A stretch of 64,000 nt of DNA from Oscarella lobularis (GCF_947507565.1 NC_089180.1:806001-870000); one strand, 5' to 3'. Numbered from the stretch's first letter, positions 1-11,173 are shown. Notes: generated by a model from the sequence alone, not told the origin. Numbers and translations are program-made.

Positions 1-1250
1 CTCCCGTATACGCGGAACCCCGGATAGCCACAGCGCGAATTTCGAGAACTTACGCGAATTCCTCAAAGACTACTTCCTACACCGCCAAATACGTATAACA
101 CACTATTCTTATTACAATAGATGGCATTTAAAACAGCGAAAAAGCTCGTTGAAACGTTAAACGTCGACATGCAAAAAAACGCGATTTTATGACGTCAAAC
201 CTCAAATACGCCCACCAGACCCTACACCCATATTAAACTACATAAAATTATCTACAAAACACCAGTAAAACAATTGTCAATCCTTCTAATCTACTATACA
301 AAATAACGGGTATTAGTTGACAGTTCACAAAAACACGAATTCCTTAATAATAAATAGAGATTACACCCAATGACGTCATCCACAGGATTTTAGATAGAGC
401 TCCAAAAGCGCTCTCCATTGATGTATAATACAAACATAACGGGCCAAACGTAACACTAATCCCGCAACTTATTGATTTTAAGCGATTTTTAGAAAAATGA
501 AATTCTGCATAACTTCGTAGAAACTCACTGAAACCACTTGGGATTTTTTTCAGTGGGGGCCACGCATAGTAGAATTGCATTCCACAACTCCCCTAACAAA
601 TCCCCACGTTTCCCTGGTAACTAAAAATCTTAAAAGATTTTTCCCTACCAATACCCCTTTAACCAACCATAACTTTAAACTCAAAGCACGAATCGGGCTT
701 CCAATCTCCCTTTCCGGAGATCTACCACTAGGGATTCCTCTAAACTAACCGTTGCCATGGTTACTAAACCTTTTGTCGACCCCTCCTATAAAAACCCTCC
801 TACAAACCACTCTACACCTCCCTAACACTACAGAACCATAGAAATTACCTCACCCCTACAATTACCTCACCCTTAAATCTTCTATATACGGGCTGTCAGT
901 GTAGTGACGTAAGTGTTCATGTTACGAGGCGTGGTAGTGACGTCAGGAGGTTATTAGCGAATATTAGAGGAGGGGCTCCAGCCTCCAGTTCTGGCCAAAC
1001 TGGTGACCAGGAGAGTAGCTAGGCAGACGTCAATAAAGCCTAAGTTTAACTAGCTACAGAGAGCGCGTCGAAAGAACGGGGCCGTGGCCCGGAAAGGGCT
1101 GCGTCCCCCAGCGGACAATCCTTGCGCCAGCGGGTACGCAATCGTGACAAAAAGGAGCCCGTTTACGGTGGCGTAACTGTAGCCACGGCGATATGGATAA
1201 CCTCTATACTGTAGTCTAGAACGGTCTAGAACGCGATCGCGGAACCAAAA
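1..1250. other. no gene recognised
   Basis: AT-rich to mixed sequence with frequent stops in all frames. The short open frames here have no recognisable domain, no convincing splice context and no good ATG. I see no repeat or mobile-element structure that I can support. Confidence 0.5.
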
Positions 1251-1543
1251 ATTCCCATGCGCGACGGACCTTCAGAACTCGATCGCGCAAGGATAAAACG
1301 CACGTCTAAACAAAACAGGAGCCATTCGAACGAGAGCGAACGCTCGCCAAAGGAGCACATTGAATTCGAAACAAAAAAATAGCACCAGTATCAGCAAACC
1401 CGGATGCCCTGTCGCGTAAAAACATGTTTCTCCGACACCAAAAAAAAAAAACAGGGTTACTGCACTCAAGACCACAGACAACATTGAGGACGAGGAACAA
1501 GACGGAAACAAAGAATCAACATTGACTACAAAAAATGAAGTAG

Positions 1544-2880
1544 TCACTTTTTCTCGTCATCGCCGCCGCTCTTCAAAGGATGTCCTTCATTGAGGACGAT
1601 GTACTTGATTGCATTACTATGTAATTCAAGCTCACCAAGATTTACGTATCGAAGAAGATCGCGTTTGAGCAGTTGACGTATTGCTGCATCACAATCGACC
1701 CCTTTGGCTTTGAAGTCATCCTGTCCCGCTCGATCTCGCAATTCAGTGGCCTTTTCGAATCCCTTTGAATTCTCGGCGAGAAGACGAAGAATTCGATACT
1801 GAAACTCTTGAGCGGGTTCGGATTTCTCAATTCTCGGCCAAACAGAAAAGACTTTGGCTAAATCATCATTGGGCACAGACAAGACTGACTTAAACAGCTC
1901 TTCTTTTGTTGTAATTGCTTTAGCTACGCTTTCACGGGCCGGCTTAGGGGGAGCGGCTATTCCAAAAAGACGCTTCAAAGCTGCTTTGAGTCCTCCTCCT
2001 TCCTTCGACGTCCACTTAGGCTTTTCTTTAACGGCGTTAGCTGCATTCTTCAGCAGGTCAATTCTTCCACCGGTCACGCACTTGTACACGTCATCGGCAT
2101 CAAACTTTTTTCCTGCTGCTTCAAATCGTTTCTTCAGAAACTCCTTGGCCTCCTCCTCGCTGACGTCACGTGAAAATACCAGTTTAAGGCGAGATGAACT
2201 GCTCACTGACCTCATTACATCGAGAGCCACCCCACTGGAATCAACCAGTATCCAGTGAATCACGCCATCATCTGCGTGGTCTTTAGCCCTATCAAGTAAC
2301 TTGCGAAGTTCCTCCGGCCCTCGAAGATCAGACGGAGGAAGAGGAACGAGTTTGTTGACCCCGTCAATGATGATCGTCGTCACTCGACCGTTTGCATATT
2401 CCCTCGCTGATTCACCCAAACGGTGGGTTACTTCACTAAGAGAAATTTCAGGCGCTTGCTCTTTGGCAAATGCCTTCCTTATTAAGTTAGGGACCGCATT
2501 TAAAAGGCCATGCATGACTGCAGGTTGATCCATGGAGAAGGCTTTAGCAAGACACTTATAAAGTGGCTGCTCTGCAGTGACGTAATGAACACCCTTGACT
2601 CCTTCCTTGCGCAACTCATCGACTACTTCCATCATTGCACGCGATTTTCCTGCTCGGTGAGGCCCAATGTAAACATGAAAATATGACGAGGGGGAGAAAG
2701 GGCTCATGATCAGTTCTCTGAGTCTCGCTTTCTCTTCCGTTCGATCAACGTAATCTTCATTGGCAATGGGGGACAACTTCTTATTGGTAGTCGAAGAGAG
2801 ACGTTTTTCAAAATACAAAATTCTTCCACAGCAATAGAGAAAGTATCCCGCAGCCGAAGCGAGGAGGATCGAAGTCTTTG
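1544..2880 (-). CDS. membrane-anchored P-loop ATPase (AAA/STAND-like), 3' exon
   Basis: One long open exon of about 445 codons. The protein has a Walker A loop GPHRAGKS about 50 residues into the soluble part, a Walker B strand ending IIIDG, a later acidic helix with VFSRDVSEEEAKEF typical of archaeal-type/STAND ATPases, and a C-terminal helical, winged-helix-like region ending in a charged tail. The frame continues upstream of 2,818 through a hydrophobic stretch (AKTSILLASAAGYFLYCC), which looks like an N-terminal membrane anchor. A likely splice acceptor (TGTAG) sits near 2,881, and there is no in-frame ATG in this exon. The first exon, carrying the start, must therefore lie upstream and was not found. 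The role is unknown; related ATPase modules occur in STAND immune proteins and in Crinkler-type effectors. The gene lies next to nuclease-kinase genes, which may or may not be meaningful. Confidence 0.7.
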
Positions 2881-2959
2881 CTACATTAATGAAAGGGGTG
2901 GGTTAGGGGATTTTTTAACATCTACTTCCTAGCAAATACCATTTCGTGACACAAAGTCT

Positions 2960-3205
2960 TTCAATTGAAGCAGTCTATTAGAGCCACTAGCTGGGAAGGT
3001 CAACGAAAAGTTGAAAAGCGTCCTGATACCGCTCAAAAAGTTTCTGCCTTTCATATTTGCCCATATGTCTTTCCATCGCTGAAATTTCAATGGAGGCCGT
3101 TCATTAGAGCCGCTACCTGGGAGGGTCAACAAAGAGTTGAGCGGTGGCGGCATCTCCTGATACCGCTGGAAACGTTTCTACCATTTTTTTTGCCATTTTC
3201 AGCAA
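2960..3205. repeat. two-copy tandem repeat, about 125 bp unit
   Basis: Two diverged units (about 2,960-3,090 and 3,091-3,205) share TTAGAGCC, CTGGGA(A/G)GGTCAAC and CCTGATACCGCT in the same order. Both strands are partly open here. The minus frame repeats LT(L/F)P(G/A)SGSN and could be an upstream exon of the ATPase gene, but I cannot connect it by splice phases. Confidence 0.6.
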
Positions 3206-4282
3206 AAAGTCTTCCAATTGGTAGTGAGAGACGTTGCTTTGCACTACTCCAGCCGCAGCCGCCCTTGAGAAGAAGCCCGTTGCTCAAAGTACTGTAACAA
3301 ACGAATCAATAGATACATTGGATCAATCCACTTTACAAATACATACTGATTCAAACGAGACAAAAGCATTTCGAATTCTTTTAATTCAACGGCCCGGGCC
3401 GCACACACACTCTCTATTAATTAATTAAGCTAATGATAAAAAACACATTAGTGACATTACTATTCTTTCCCAACAAAACTTTGAACAAGTCACGTGACAC
3501 TCTAGACGACGTATGGGTTACAATGTCGCCGGGGAGCAGGCGTGTCATATTATATATTCATCATGTGACGTTCAACAATCAGCGGCGGCGGAGATCGTTT
3601 GCCTAGTTCGTTTCCCTAGTACGTAAAACGATCCCCGCCCGCCGCGCGGGCCCCCAACATGCATTCTCCGGCGGCAAGTCGCAATAAGTCCGTCAAGGAA
3701 AAGGTGTAAGTGTGAGGGAAAGCGGCGGCGGTGGCGGCGGCTGAGTGGTGGCAAAATCAAAAAGCTACGACGCTTCGGCTCTCTCACCTGCCGATTGAAA
3801 GCTTTTAGATCGTCACCAGAACCAGGATCGTCCGATTGGAGCGGTGCCGAACTCAGCCGAAGAGATTCGAGCGCACAATGACTTGTGGGAAGTCCCCAAC
3901 TGGCGCATGCGCAGTGAGCAGCGGTATCTAACCATAGATGTATGAGAGATCATCTATGATCTAACTAGATGTAATTACATCTATGGTGAAACTGGCTGAT
4001 TTCGAGCAGGAAATTTTTAGACAAACCCCATTAGGAACTTGTTTAATTATTAAAAGGCTAAGGCAGCGCTGAAAAGGTTTTTCTGCAGTTATCTTCGCGT
4101 TTTTGCTGTTTATCGGAATTTTCGCGCCGCGCAACGACTTCGTGTTTATAGACCGAGCGGTACGTAGAGGCGAGGAGAGCGACAGCCGAGCGTTTCTTTT
4201 GCTTTTTCGCCGGGTTTTCGCGGTGCGCGGGGCCCGGTGATGTTTCTGTGTGATCGCGTCTCTTTGGTGGGCGTTTTCTTAC
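3206..4282. other. intergenic, GC-rich patches and a small hairpin
   Basis: No recognisable gene. 3,575-3,760 contains CGG-rich runs. At about 3,931-3,987 the arms ACCATAGATGTA and TACATCTATGGT form an imperfect foldback, probably a small MITE relic. Confidence 0.4.
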
Positions 4283-4340
4283 CTTTGTCGTTGTTGATGT
4301 TGAGCCTTCGTTTCTTCCCAACGAGGGGCCTCATTTCCAT
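4283..4340 (-). CDS. possible first coding exon of an unidentified gene
   Basis: An ATG at 4,340 opens 19 codons (MEMRPLVGKKRRLNINNDK), basic and nuclear-signal-like, followed directly by a strong donor (AAAG then GTAAGA). I could not find the downstream exon. It may be a false exon. It lies upstream of the ATPase gene on the same strand, but no reading frame links the two. Confidence 0.2.
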
Positions 4341-4511
4341 TCGTCTACCCCATTGCGGGGGCCCCATTTCCCTACGGTGCTAATTATCTCGCTGCGTTCT
4401 TCGCCCTTCTCTTCTTTCCGCTTTTGCTCCGTTTTTGCTGCGCGTGACGTGTTCCAAGCTGTATATAGACGTAATAAGATTAGCCACGTGACCTCTCGAA
4501 CCAGTGAGTCC

Positions 4512-5018
4512 CTAGTCAGGTGACCTGACCCTTCACGTGACTCGGGGAGAAGGGTCAGGCCTATGTCTAACTGTTGCCGCCGCACTGTACAGTGCGGCCC
4601 AATCACAGGCCGAGACCTCTGTGACGTCGTTATCAAATTAATTACGTAGTACTCGCTGGCACGTGATCTCTGAGCCTCGAAAGAAGGGACCTTTATCGAA
4701 CGCGGCGATAGAAAAAGCAATCGACTTCTCAGCTGCGAAGCTTCTCATCGAAAACGTCTATCCCGACGATCGACGATTACCTTCCAAATATCAAGCTCGC
4801 TGCGCGTCGACGAAGGTTCAAAAGTCGTGCATTCGCCGCAGCCTAGATACAACTCCAAAGCCATGTATCGTGTGCTGGTCGACCGTGTGGTCAATTACGT
4901 CACAATCAAGCTAAGTGGATAATTGGGGCTTCCGGATTCCTACGGCAACACTTCGACATAGGGCGTTTGACCTGACCCTTCTCCCCGGGTCACGTGAAGG
5001 GTCAGGTCACCTGACTAG
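4512..5018. mobile_element. MITE-like element, 507 bp with 47-bp terminal inverted repeats
   Basis: The left end, starting CTAGTCAGGTGACCTGACCC at 4,512, reappears as its reverse complement ending CCTGACTAG at 5,018. About 47 bp match with one mismatch, including CCCTTCACGTGAC and GGGGAGAAGGGTCAGG. Each end also holds its own small hairpin (GGTCAGG / CCTGACC). Inside is an open plus frame of about 80 codons with no recognisable transposase motif, so the element is probably non-autonomous. Target-site duplications are not obvious. Confidence 0.75.
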
Positions 5019-5888
5019 TGAGTCCCCATTCGTGCACTTGGGGCCCCGCCGACAATGTCCCATCTAGTCTTTCTTCTTCCCTTTCTTAAGCGGCTCGGCC
5101 CGTACTCCGGCGATCTTTCCCTTCTCCGTCGCGCCGACGCTTACACGGAAGCGGAAATCGTACAGACTACGCCTCGTCGCGAAAGCGAATTCTCTCGATC
5201 TCGACCTCATACCGCTCGTTCATACTGTACGTTCGGTCACTTGGGATTCGTGCTGAAGCACGAACCCGCGCGACGTGACGTTAGTGGCATTCCGATTCAG
5301 CGGCGCTAGCCAAACGACTCGTCGCCGACGTGGCGCGTCTCCATCCGAACGCGAAGCGAATACACGTCGGCGGCGGCGAAGTCGGCGGAATAGGAAAACC
5401 AACCCCTCCACCAATGCACTCACCTCACCCTTTCCATACCGTTTCCCCTTACAATACGCATATGAGGCACTTATCTAATAGTTCCCCTCTTGATAATTCC
5501 CCTCCTGTGAATTGAGCCACGTCCCTCCAGAAAAATTTCCCCACGTTTCTTCATAATTGCTGTTCCCGCAACTTGAACCAACTTCAGTCTACGACAATGA
5601 AAATGACGTTAGGAGAGCACCTTGACTGACGACTTAGGCATACTAACCCTGTGTCCCAGTGGACTCCGCAGCATGTCCTGCCGACACCCCTAGAAAAAAA
5701 ACCAATAATGTACTACCGCATTAATTAGGGAAGAAAATAAAAATAAAGAATGAAGGGTCGTTTAGTGTCGCTACGGACGATGTCGATCGCGACAAGACGG
5801 GAGGCTTTTGATCAGTCAATGCGAGCTCGTGCGAATAACCGCTAGTCTGGACCGGAGCTATAAATATAGAGTCTGGACATAGATGTTT
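5019..5888. other. no gene recognised
   Basis: GC-rich from about 5,050 to 5,400 with short overlapping frames on both strands, then AT-rich. No domain, credible splice chain or repeat was found. Confidence 0.4.
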
Positions 5889-5890
5889 GG

Positions 5891-5927
5891 ATGCCAGACC
5901 CTCCCCGAGCGAGGGTCTGGCATGCAG
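5891..5927. repeat. hairpin with 13-bp arms, CCAGACCCTC family
   Basis: Arms ATGCCAGACCCTC and GAGGGTCTGGCAT flank an 8-11 nt loop. The CCAGACCCTC/GAGGGTCTGG ends also form the termini of the 61-bp palindrome at 11,174-11,234, so the two look like members of one foldback family. Confidence 0.7.
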
Positions 5928-5959
5928 CGTCGAGACGAGACCCCAGTCGTTTGTTCTAG

Positions 5960-6370
5960 ATTGGAAGAGCTAAAGAAGATGCTCGACGGCAACAAGGACG
6001 GCCAAAAACTCGAATCGATGAAGCGAATCATAGGAGTAAGCGGGCGAAGCGAAAGCGTGGTCACGTGACGCATCTCTAAGGCCGAAACGTCTCCGCTCTT
6101 TTCCGCGCCGTCGTGAAGAACGTCGTGTCGAAGTACGAATGCGCGTATCAAGAAACTCGTTTACGTTAACCTAATGCGCTATGCCGAAGAAGAACAGGAT
6201 CTCGCTCTTCTCATCAGCACCTCTCAGAAAGCTCTCAAGGCAGAGAGACAGAGACATATCAAAATAGCCACTTGATCGACCCTACCCATAGTACGTCTAG
6301 GATTCGCGCCAGCGCTTTGCGTGTACTCTCAAGCACACGCGTTCCCGTTATGATGCTTGCGCTGAAGGAG
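5960..6370 (+). pseudogene. truncated AP-3 complex beta subunit (AP3B) fragment
   Basis: Three exon-like blocks encode the N-terminal part of an AP-3 beta adaptin, the large subunit of the clathrin-adaptor-like AP-3 coat. Block 1 (5,960-6,035) reads SRLEELKKMLDGNKDGQKLE then SMKRIIG. Block 2 (about 6,081-6,239) includes [13 protein letters not shown] and [20 protein letters not shown]. Block 3 (about 6,301-6,370) reads IRASALRVLSSTRVPVMMLA and ends before a GTAGGC donor. The first intron (45 nt, GTAAGC...CTAAG) is kept, so this is a segmental copy and not a retrocopy. About 7 extra bases near 6,138-6,148 shift the frame, the segment between blocks 2 and 3 lacks residues conserved in the family, and the rest of this protein of about 1,000 residues is missing; another gene begins 40 bp later on the other strand. 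Family assignment is confident. Pseudogene status is inferred from the shift and truncation. Confidence 0.75.
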
Positions 6371-6411
6371 GTAGGCATCATAAGAGGATAATTTAATTAA
6401 CATGCATAAGT

Positions 6412-8538
6412 TCAAAGTTTATTGAGTTCGTCAATAACGTTCTGAAGATTGGAGGCATCATCTTCCTTCGTAATCGTCACCGGAATCTTCGTGGTTTTCA
6501 TGACGCACAATTTGTCTTCGACTGCTTTTGACCATCCAATGCCCGTTCTCATTTCCAGCGGATAGAAAACTTCTCCTTCCTTTCCAGCCAGCTCAAAATC
6601 AATCAACGTAATGCGTTGAGTATTCTCGTTGTACATGATGTTTGGTCTTCTAAGGTCTCCGTGAACAAAGTCAGTGGAACCCAAAGATTTCATTGCGACT
6701 TCCAGAGCGTCGATCACTGCAGCCTTATGTTCCTCCAGGTAATTGTCTGGGAGTTCAGAAAGGGGAGAAGCGTCTGAAACTTCGTCCATGACTATCATTG
6801 TCTTTCCCGCGTGCTTATCAACGCAAAGCAGTCTTGGTGCGAGAGGTGGATCGAGCTTAGACAAATGAGCATGTGCCTTTTCACCGTATTGCAAAGCGGT
6901 GAACTTGACGACAATTGATTTCTCCTTCTCGCCACTTCCTTTTTCTTTAGCCTTGAAAGTCATTCCTTTATAGCACTTCTCGTATTTAAACGAACGCATC
7001 GAACCGTTTTTGTAGCTAGTGACAGAAGGATACATCATCAGATCGTTCCCTTCATAGACAGCCACCAGCCTCTTCAGTCCTTCAAGCCACTTTCCAAGCA
7101 CACGAGCCACTTGAACTTTATTAAGGACGTCACAGAGGACAGACGCCAGGTGTGTGTACGCCATCTTCGTTTTCGTTATTTGGTGTACATGTATGAATGG
7201 GTCGCCTTCATTTTCATCATAAACAACAATAGTTGCAAAAATTGATAGCAGATTTCTTTGAAATGTAAAGCCAAAGCAGGGAAAGTAGCCCTCAACGGCG
7301 GCAAGAGGGCAATCACTGGCAGAAAGGAAGCGTCGTATGATGTACTGGTATTGAAGAAATTGAAAAACAGGATCTCCTTTACAAAGGCGTGTTTTCACTT
7401 CGCCTGTGCCAATACGGACTGCCTTGTTGCTTTTAAGGCGAAAAGTGACATCAGCTCTGGTCGAAGATCCGCCCACGTCGAAAGACACAGTACCTAGGCC
7501 TTTGCCAGCTTGATCCTGAGCGTCTGTTTCAATACTGAAATCCAGACCATGACTTATCAGCCATCGAGAAAAGACTTCGCTGAGAGATTTGCTGATGTCG
7601 TTATCACTGGCATCAAAGTCTACATGGACAAGACAGTCAGCGGAGAGCAAGTCAAGCTCTGAATCGTCGTTGTCGTCCAAAAAGAATGGAAGAAATGCAT
7701 CCGAGTATGAGGCAGCAAACTTGGATCCAGTTAGGAAATTCTCAGAAAATACGTTATGATCCTTAGTTGATACATCCCCTGGCGACATAAGCGTATCCTA
7801 AAAGAATTAGCTAATGAAGACACATAAATTATGCCATTATCATACCGAACACTTAATTTCAACATCATTGGAAGTGAGTTTTTTCGATTGGTCGTTTCTC
7901 AGGGCAATGCAGCGATACCATCCGAAGTCTTCCCGCCTCCGCAAAATCAAATTCAGTGTGGAATCGTTACCTTGTTTCACATCTTTCCAATACTTTTTCT
8001 CTCTATTCTTCGTCGTCGTATTCACTATTGTGGATCCATTGGTAACGGACGTTTGACCCTGAACAACGAAAACGAAGACTGACATTTTCGTCCCAGCTTG
8101 CTTTAAGGTGAGTGGGATTGTCAATAATCTTCCATTCTAGAATTGCGCCATAGCATAAAAAAAAATAAAATAAATAAACTGACCTCGGGCGCCATCTTCG
8201 ATCTGCTCTTCGTCCTTTCCAGCACCTTTTGCTCGTTCGGCTTCAATTTGTCGTTCCGCGTCTTCAGCTTTTCGTTCGGCCTTTACTCGTCCGGCTCGTT
8301 CGTCTTCAGCTTCTCGTTCGGCCTTTGCTCGTCCGGCTCGTTCGGCTTCAGCTTCGGCTCGTCGGGTTTCAGCTTCTCGTTCGGCCTTTACTCGTCCGGC
8401 TCGTTCGGCTTCAGCTTCTCGTTCGGCCTTTGCTCGTTCGGCTCGTTCGGCTTCAGCTTCTCGTTCGGCCGCTTCAGCTCGTGCTATCGCTTTTTTCGCT
8501 ATTTCCATCGCGTCGAAATTTTGGGTTAGGTCGTCCAT
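6412..8538 (-). CDS. coiled-coil + Ig-like + PD-(D/E)XK nuclease-like + kinase-like protein
   Basis: Three exons. Exon 1 (8,184-8,538) starts at ATG 8,538 and encodes a Glu/Arg/Ala heptad-rich coiled coil built on repeats of AEREAEAERAGR(A/V)K. Exon 2 (7,846-8,136) encodes an Ig-like domain: LRFRCSGS, YQW, then STLNLILRRREDFGWYRC. Exon 3 (6,412-7,797) has a nuclease-like core (RADVTF, then GEVKTRL and a downstream Q) followed by a kinase-like lobe with HGDLRRPN and LIDFELAGKEG. That loop is HGD-type, with DFE in place of DFG, as in divergent kinases tied to Crinkler-type effectors. Introns are about 47 nt. Exon 1-2 and exon 2-3 junction phases fit, but within exon 2 the frame must shift by one base between about 8,005 and 8,035: the upstream frame stops at TAG while the downstream frame carries the rest of the Ig fold. 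It is either a sequencing indel or a disabled gene. Its paralogue is at 11,915-13,899. Confidence 0.7.
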
Positions 8539-8599
8539 TTCACGCTCCGCTCGACCGTTTATGAGTTGAACTAGATAATGATGGCCTTTCGTGAACCAT

Positions 8600-9909
8600 C
8601 ATGGGATCCCCGAACACCCCCAGCGCATTCTTATTACTCTAATTTTTGTAAAGCCTTTTTGCATACTCTGCATCGCACTGCCTAACCACGTGAGTTGGCA
8701 TGCTTTATTTTTGGCAAAAGTCTACAATTTGACCTCTTATGTAAGCGTGACACAGGGCTATACCTCTCCTAACCCCAACCTCTGCCCCTTTGGGTGATCG
8801 TGTCACGAGGCCCATTATCAGCTCGCAGTTGGGTTTGCGTGCTGCGAGCTGCGCTCGCAGCACGACAAACCCAACGTGCTCCTTTACTGCGTTCCCTTTA
8901 TGAATGTTACTGATAAAGCTCATTGCTATGTGCCCGTTATGTTTAATAGTACAGTGCCAATCAGCATAAACTTCCAAAATGACTCTCGCGCGCTAATCCT
9001 CACGAAATTTAAATTCTTTTAACTTTTGGGGTTTCTGTACCCGTAATTCAAAAAAAAGACACTTTACGCAAGCATTTTAGCAAAAAAGCGAACTAAATCG
9101 CTTCACCCGTTCGTCAGAAAAAAATGATGTCGCAGTTTGTGCGTCGTTTTGGGCTTTGCGATTTTTTGGCTTCCTATGAGCATCGCGCCAAACCCCGCCT
9201 ATCGTTTTCTGCATCTTATTAGTTTATCTAAATTTTCATAATAGCGATTTGCGATTTATGCGATCGTTTTCTCGGTAGAGCAATTTTTCTCCAAATAAGT
9301 CCTTCTCGTTTTCGCGATTTTTCTATCTCAGCGTACCCTATAGTTCGAATTTTTTTTAACTGATGCGTAGGGAAAGGGTAGATCTAACTTTTCATAATAG
9401 GGATTTCTCAAATTTGGCTTCGTTTTTGAGATTCGAACGCCAAAAGAATTTGCTAATTATGGCCTAGCGCGCGCACCAGTTTTAGACAGAAAATCGTCTC
9501 GATTTTCGGCATTACGAGGGTCCGTTTTAGATTTCGTGAATGACAATTACTTTGTTAGTACATAATGCGTCCTATGCGAGTTGTAGAAAGAATTTCTCGG
9601 CGTTTTTTGCTTTTTTCGAGATACCGCCTGTTGGCGTCACTCCTTTGTGACGTTATTGCACGTGATTAAAGTGCTCCTTTCTATTGGCTAAGAAACTAAC
9701 TGCGTTCTATGATTCCGCGACCCACCCCAAAAAATAGTTTAGGCTTTCCTGAATCTGGCGATGCGCTCAAAAGCCTCGTACGCGAAATTTACAGCGATAT
9801 AGCGAGCTTTAGATTTTGGAAGTTTATGCTGATTGGCACTGTATTTATCCTCGATAATGTAGCCTGTATAATATGCCTACTCCTTCCTGAAAAGTTTTGA
9901 ACACAATCC
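8600..9909. other. intergenic, no gene recognised
   Basis: Mostly AT-rich with interspersed CG-containing words. A 63-codon plus frame (9,709-9,900) has an ATG and one hydrophobic stretch but no supporting homology or splice context. The only clear structure is the hairpin at 8,828-8,875. Confidence 0.4.
8828..8875. repeat. nested perfect hairpin
   Basis: Outer arms GTTGGGTTTG / CAAACCCAAC and inner arms CGTGCTGCGAGC / GCTCGCAGCACG around a 3-nt loop (TGC), with one unpaired base between them. Likely a foldback element relic. Confidence 0.75.
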
Positions 9910-10405
9910 AGGGTTCCTATCTACTGTGACGTCGCAATTTTATGTACATTTTGTTCAAAATACGGGAGAGTATGACATCACAATGAACGTGGATGTCATA
10001 AAGGCACCTGTGTGCGTGATTGGTCTAAGTGCGATTGTGACGTCAGTGTATACCGACAGACAAACACTTTGGTTTTTGGGCGATCACGTTTGAGAGCCCC
10101 TCACACCAGGGCGCGCGCGGGCTTCGCCCGCGCGCGCCCTGGTGTTCGGGGAACTATGGTTTTACTAAGTGCACGGCGTCCAATAACGATCCGGGGTTAC
10201 TCTATACTGTGACGTCACTTTTTGGTGGAGAGTATGACATCACAATGAACGTGATGTCATAAAGGCACCTGTGTGCGTGATTGGTCTAAGTGCGATTGTG
10301 ACGTCAGTGTATACCGACAGACAAACACTTTGGTTTTTGGGCGATCACGTTTGAGAGCCCCTCCCACCAGGGCGCGCGCGGGCTTCGCCCGCGCGCGCCC
10401 TGGTG
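9910..10405. repeat. tandem duplication (offset 262 bp), each copy with a GC palindrome
   Basis: A segment starting GAGAGTATGACATCACAATG at 9,966 is repeated from 10,228 with almost no change. Each copy carries TGTGCGTGATTGGTCTAAG, a GACGTCA site and a GC-rich palindrome (10,103-10,145, arms of 20 bp around TTC; 10,365-10,405, arms of 19 bp). After the second palindrome the sequences differ. Promoter-like words (GATTGG, an inverted CCAAT box; GACGTCA, a CRE-like site) are present, but no gene start is assigned. Confidence 0.75.
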
Positions 10406-10581
10406 TTCGGGGAAAAACGTGAGCATGCGCGCGAGTAGAGCGACATCCCTTCCCAACGCAGCGGGTCAATTCGGTCGGAGCAGGTTCTCTATTTTACGAG
10501 AGCACGCGTCGTCGCCTCGCAAACCGACGCTCGATTGAAAGCGACAAGAGAAGTCGAAACGAAACGATGTGAGAATTGCGT

Positions 10582-10823
10582 ATAGAGCACTTGCGATTAC
10601 GTCACGAAATGACGTATTTATGCCCAAACCCGTATTTCCGCAGGGCAAATTTTAGTGTGGCTAGTAGTCTCTCCCCGACGATATGAAATCGCGTTACCAA
10701 AAAAAGGTTTCATTCATTCATGGCGAAGTTCTGTACGCACGTAAAAAAGGTGGTTACTTATCGCGTTTGCCCTGCGGAAATACGGGTACGTGGGATTTGT
10801 GACGTCAAACGCAAGTGCTCTAT
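10582..10823. mobile_element. MITE family A, copy 1 (about 242 bp)
   Basis: Terminal inverted repeats ATAGAGCACTTGCG and CGCAAGTGCTCTAT. An internal inverted pair also exists: ACCCGTATTTCCGCAGGGCAAA near the left end and its reverse complement near the right. The second copy, at 31,042-31,282, is in the opposite orientation and nearly identical. No coding capacity. Confidence 0.85.
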
Positions 10824-11173
10824 TAATATGGATAATATGGACGTCTATGTCTTAGTTGGGACACACAGAAAAGTGTGCTCAAAAACTCGCTGATTTTCTA
10901 AATAAGACAATTTCTGAAGGGCCAGTCAACACTCGTCACGTGTCTTCTACTCTTTCCGTTTGACCATCGCGACTCTACTGTCTCTAATGTAAGATTGGAA
11001 TGAATAAGAGGAATTTTAGCTTTCGAAAGAATCGAAACTCTTCTGTCAGTGTTTCGTAGCGCGGGCGGCGAATTCATCCACTCGCGCACTATCTCGTTTT
11101 TCGCCTCCGTTCTATTGTGAAACGAATGCTCTTTATTATTTTATTTTTTAGCCGCCCCATAGCCTCGATGTGC

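Noticed and set aside
344-580. 78-codon minus open frame
   Set aside because: No domain, splice context or neighbouring exons.
1272-1547. 91-codon minus open frame with hydrophobic residues
   Set aside because: It overlaps the 3' end of the ATPase exon, is driven by an A-rich plus strand, and has no domain or splice support.
7990-8030. 23-nt GT-AG intron to explain the frame break in the Ig exon
   Set aside because: Its removal (23 nt) does not restore the downstream frame.
8143-8564. Plus-strand Ser/Phe-rich or Leu/Val/Arg-rich frames over the coiled-coil exon
   Set aside because: They are antisense shadows of the Glu/Arg-rich repeats, whose codons leave the opposite strand open.
9709-9900. 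63-codon plus frame with one hydrophobic segment
   Set aside because: Too short and isolated. The ATG context and flanks give no support.
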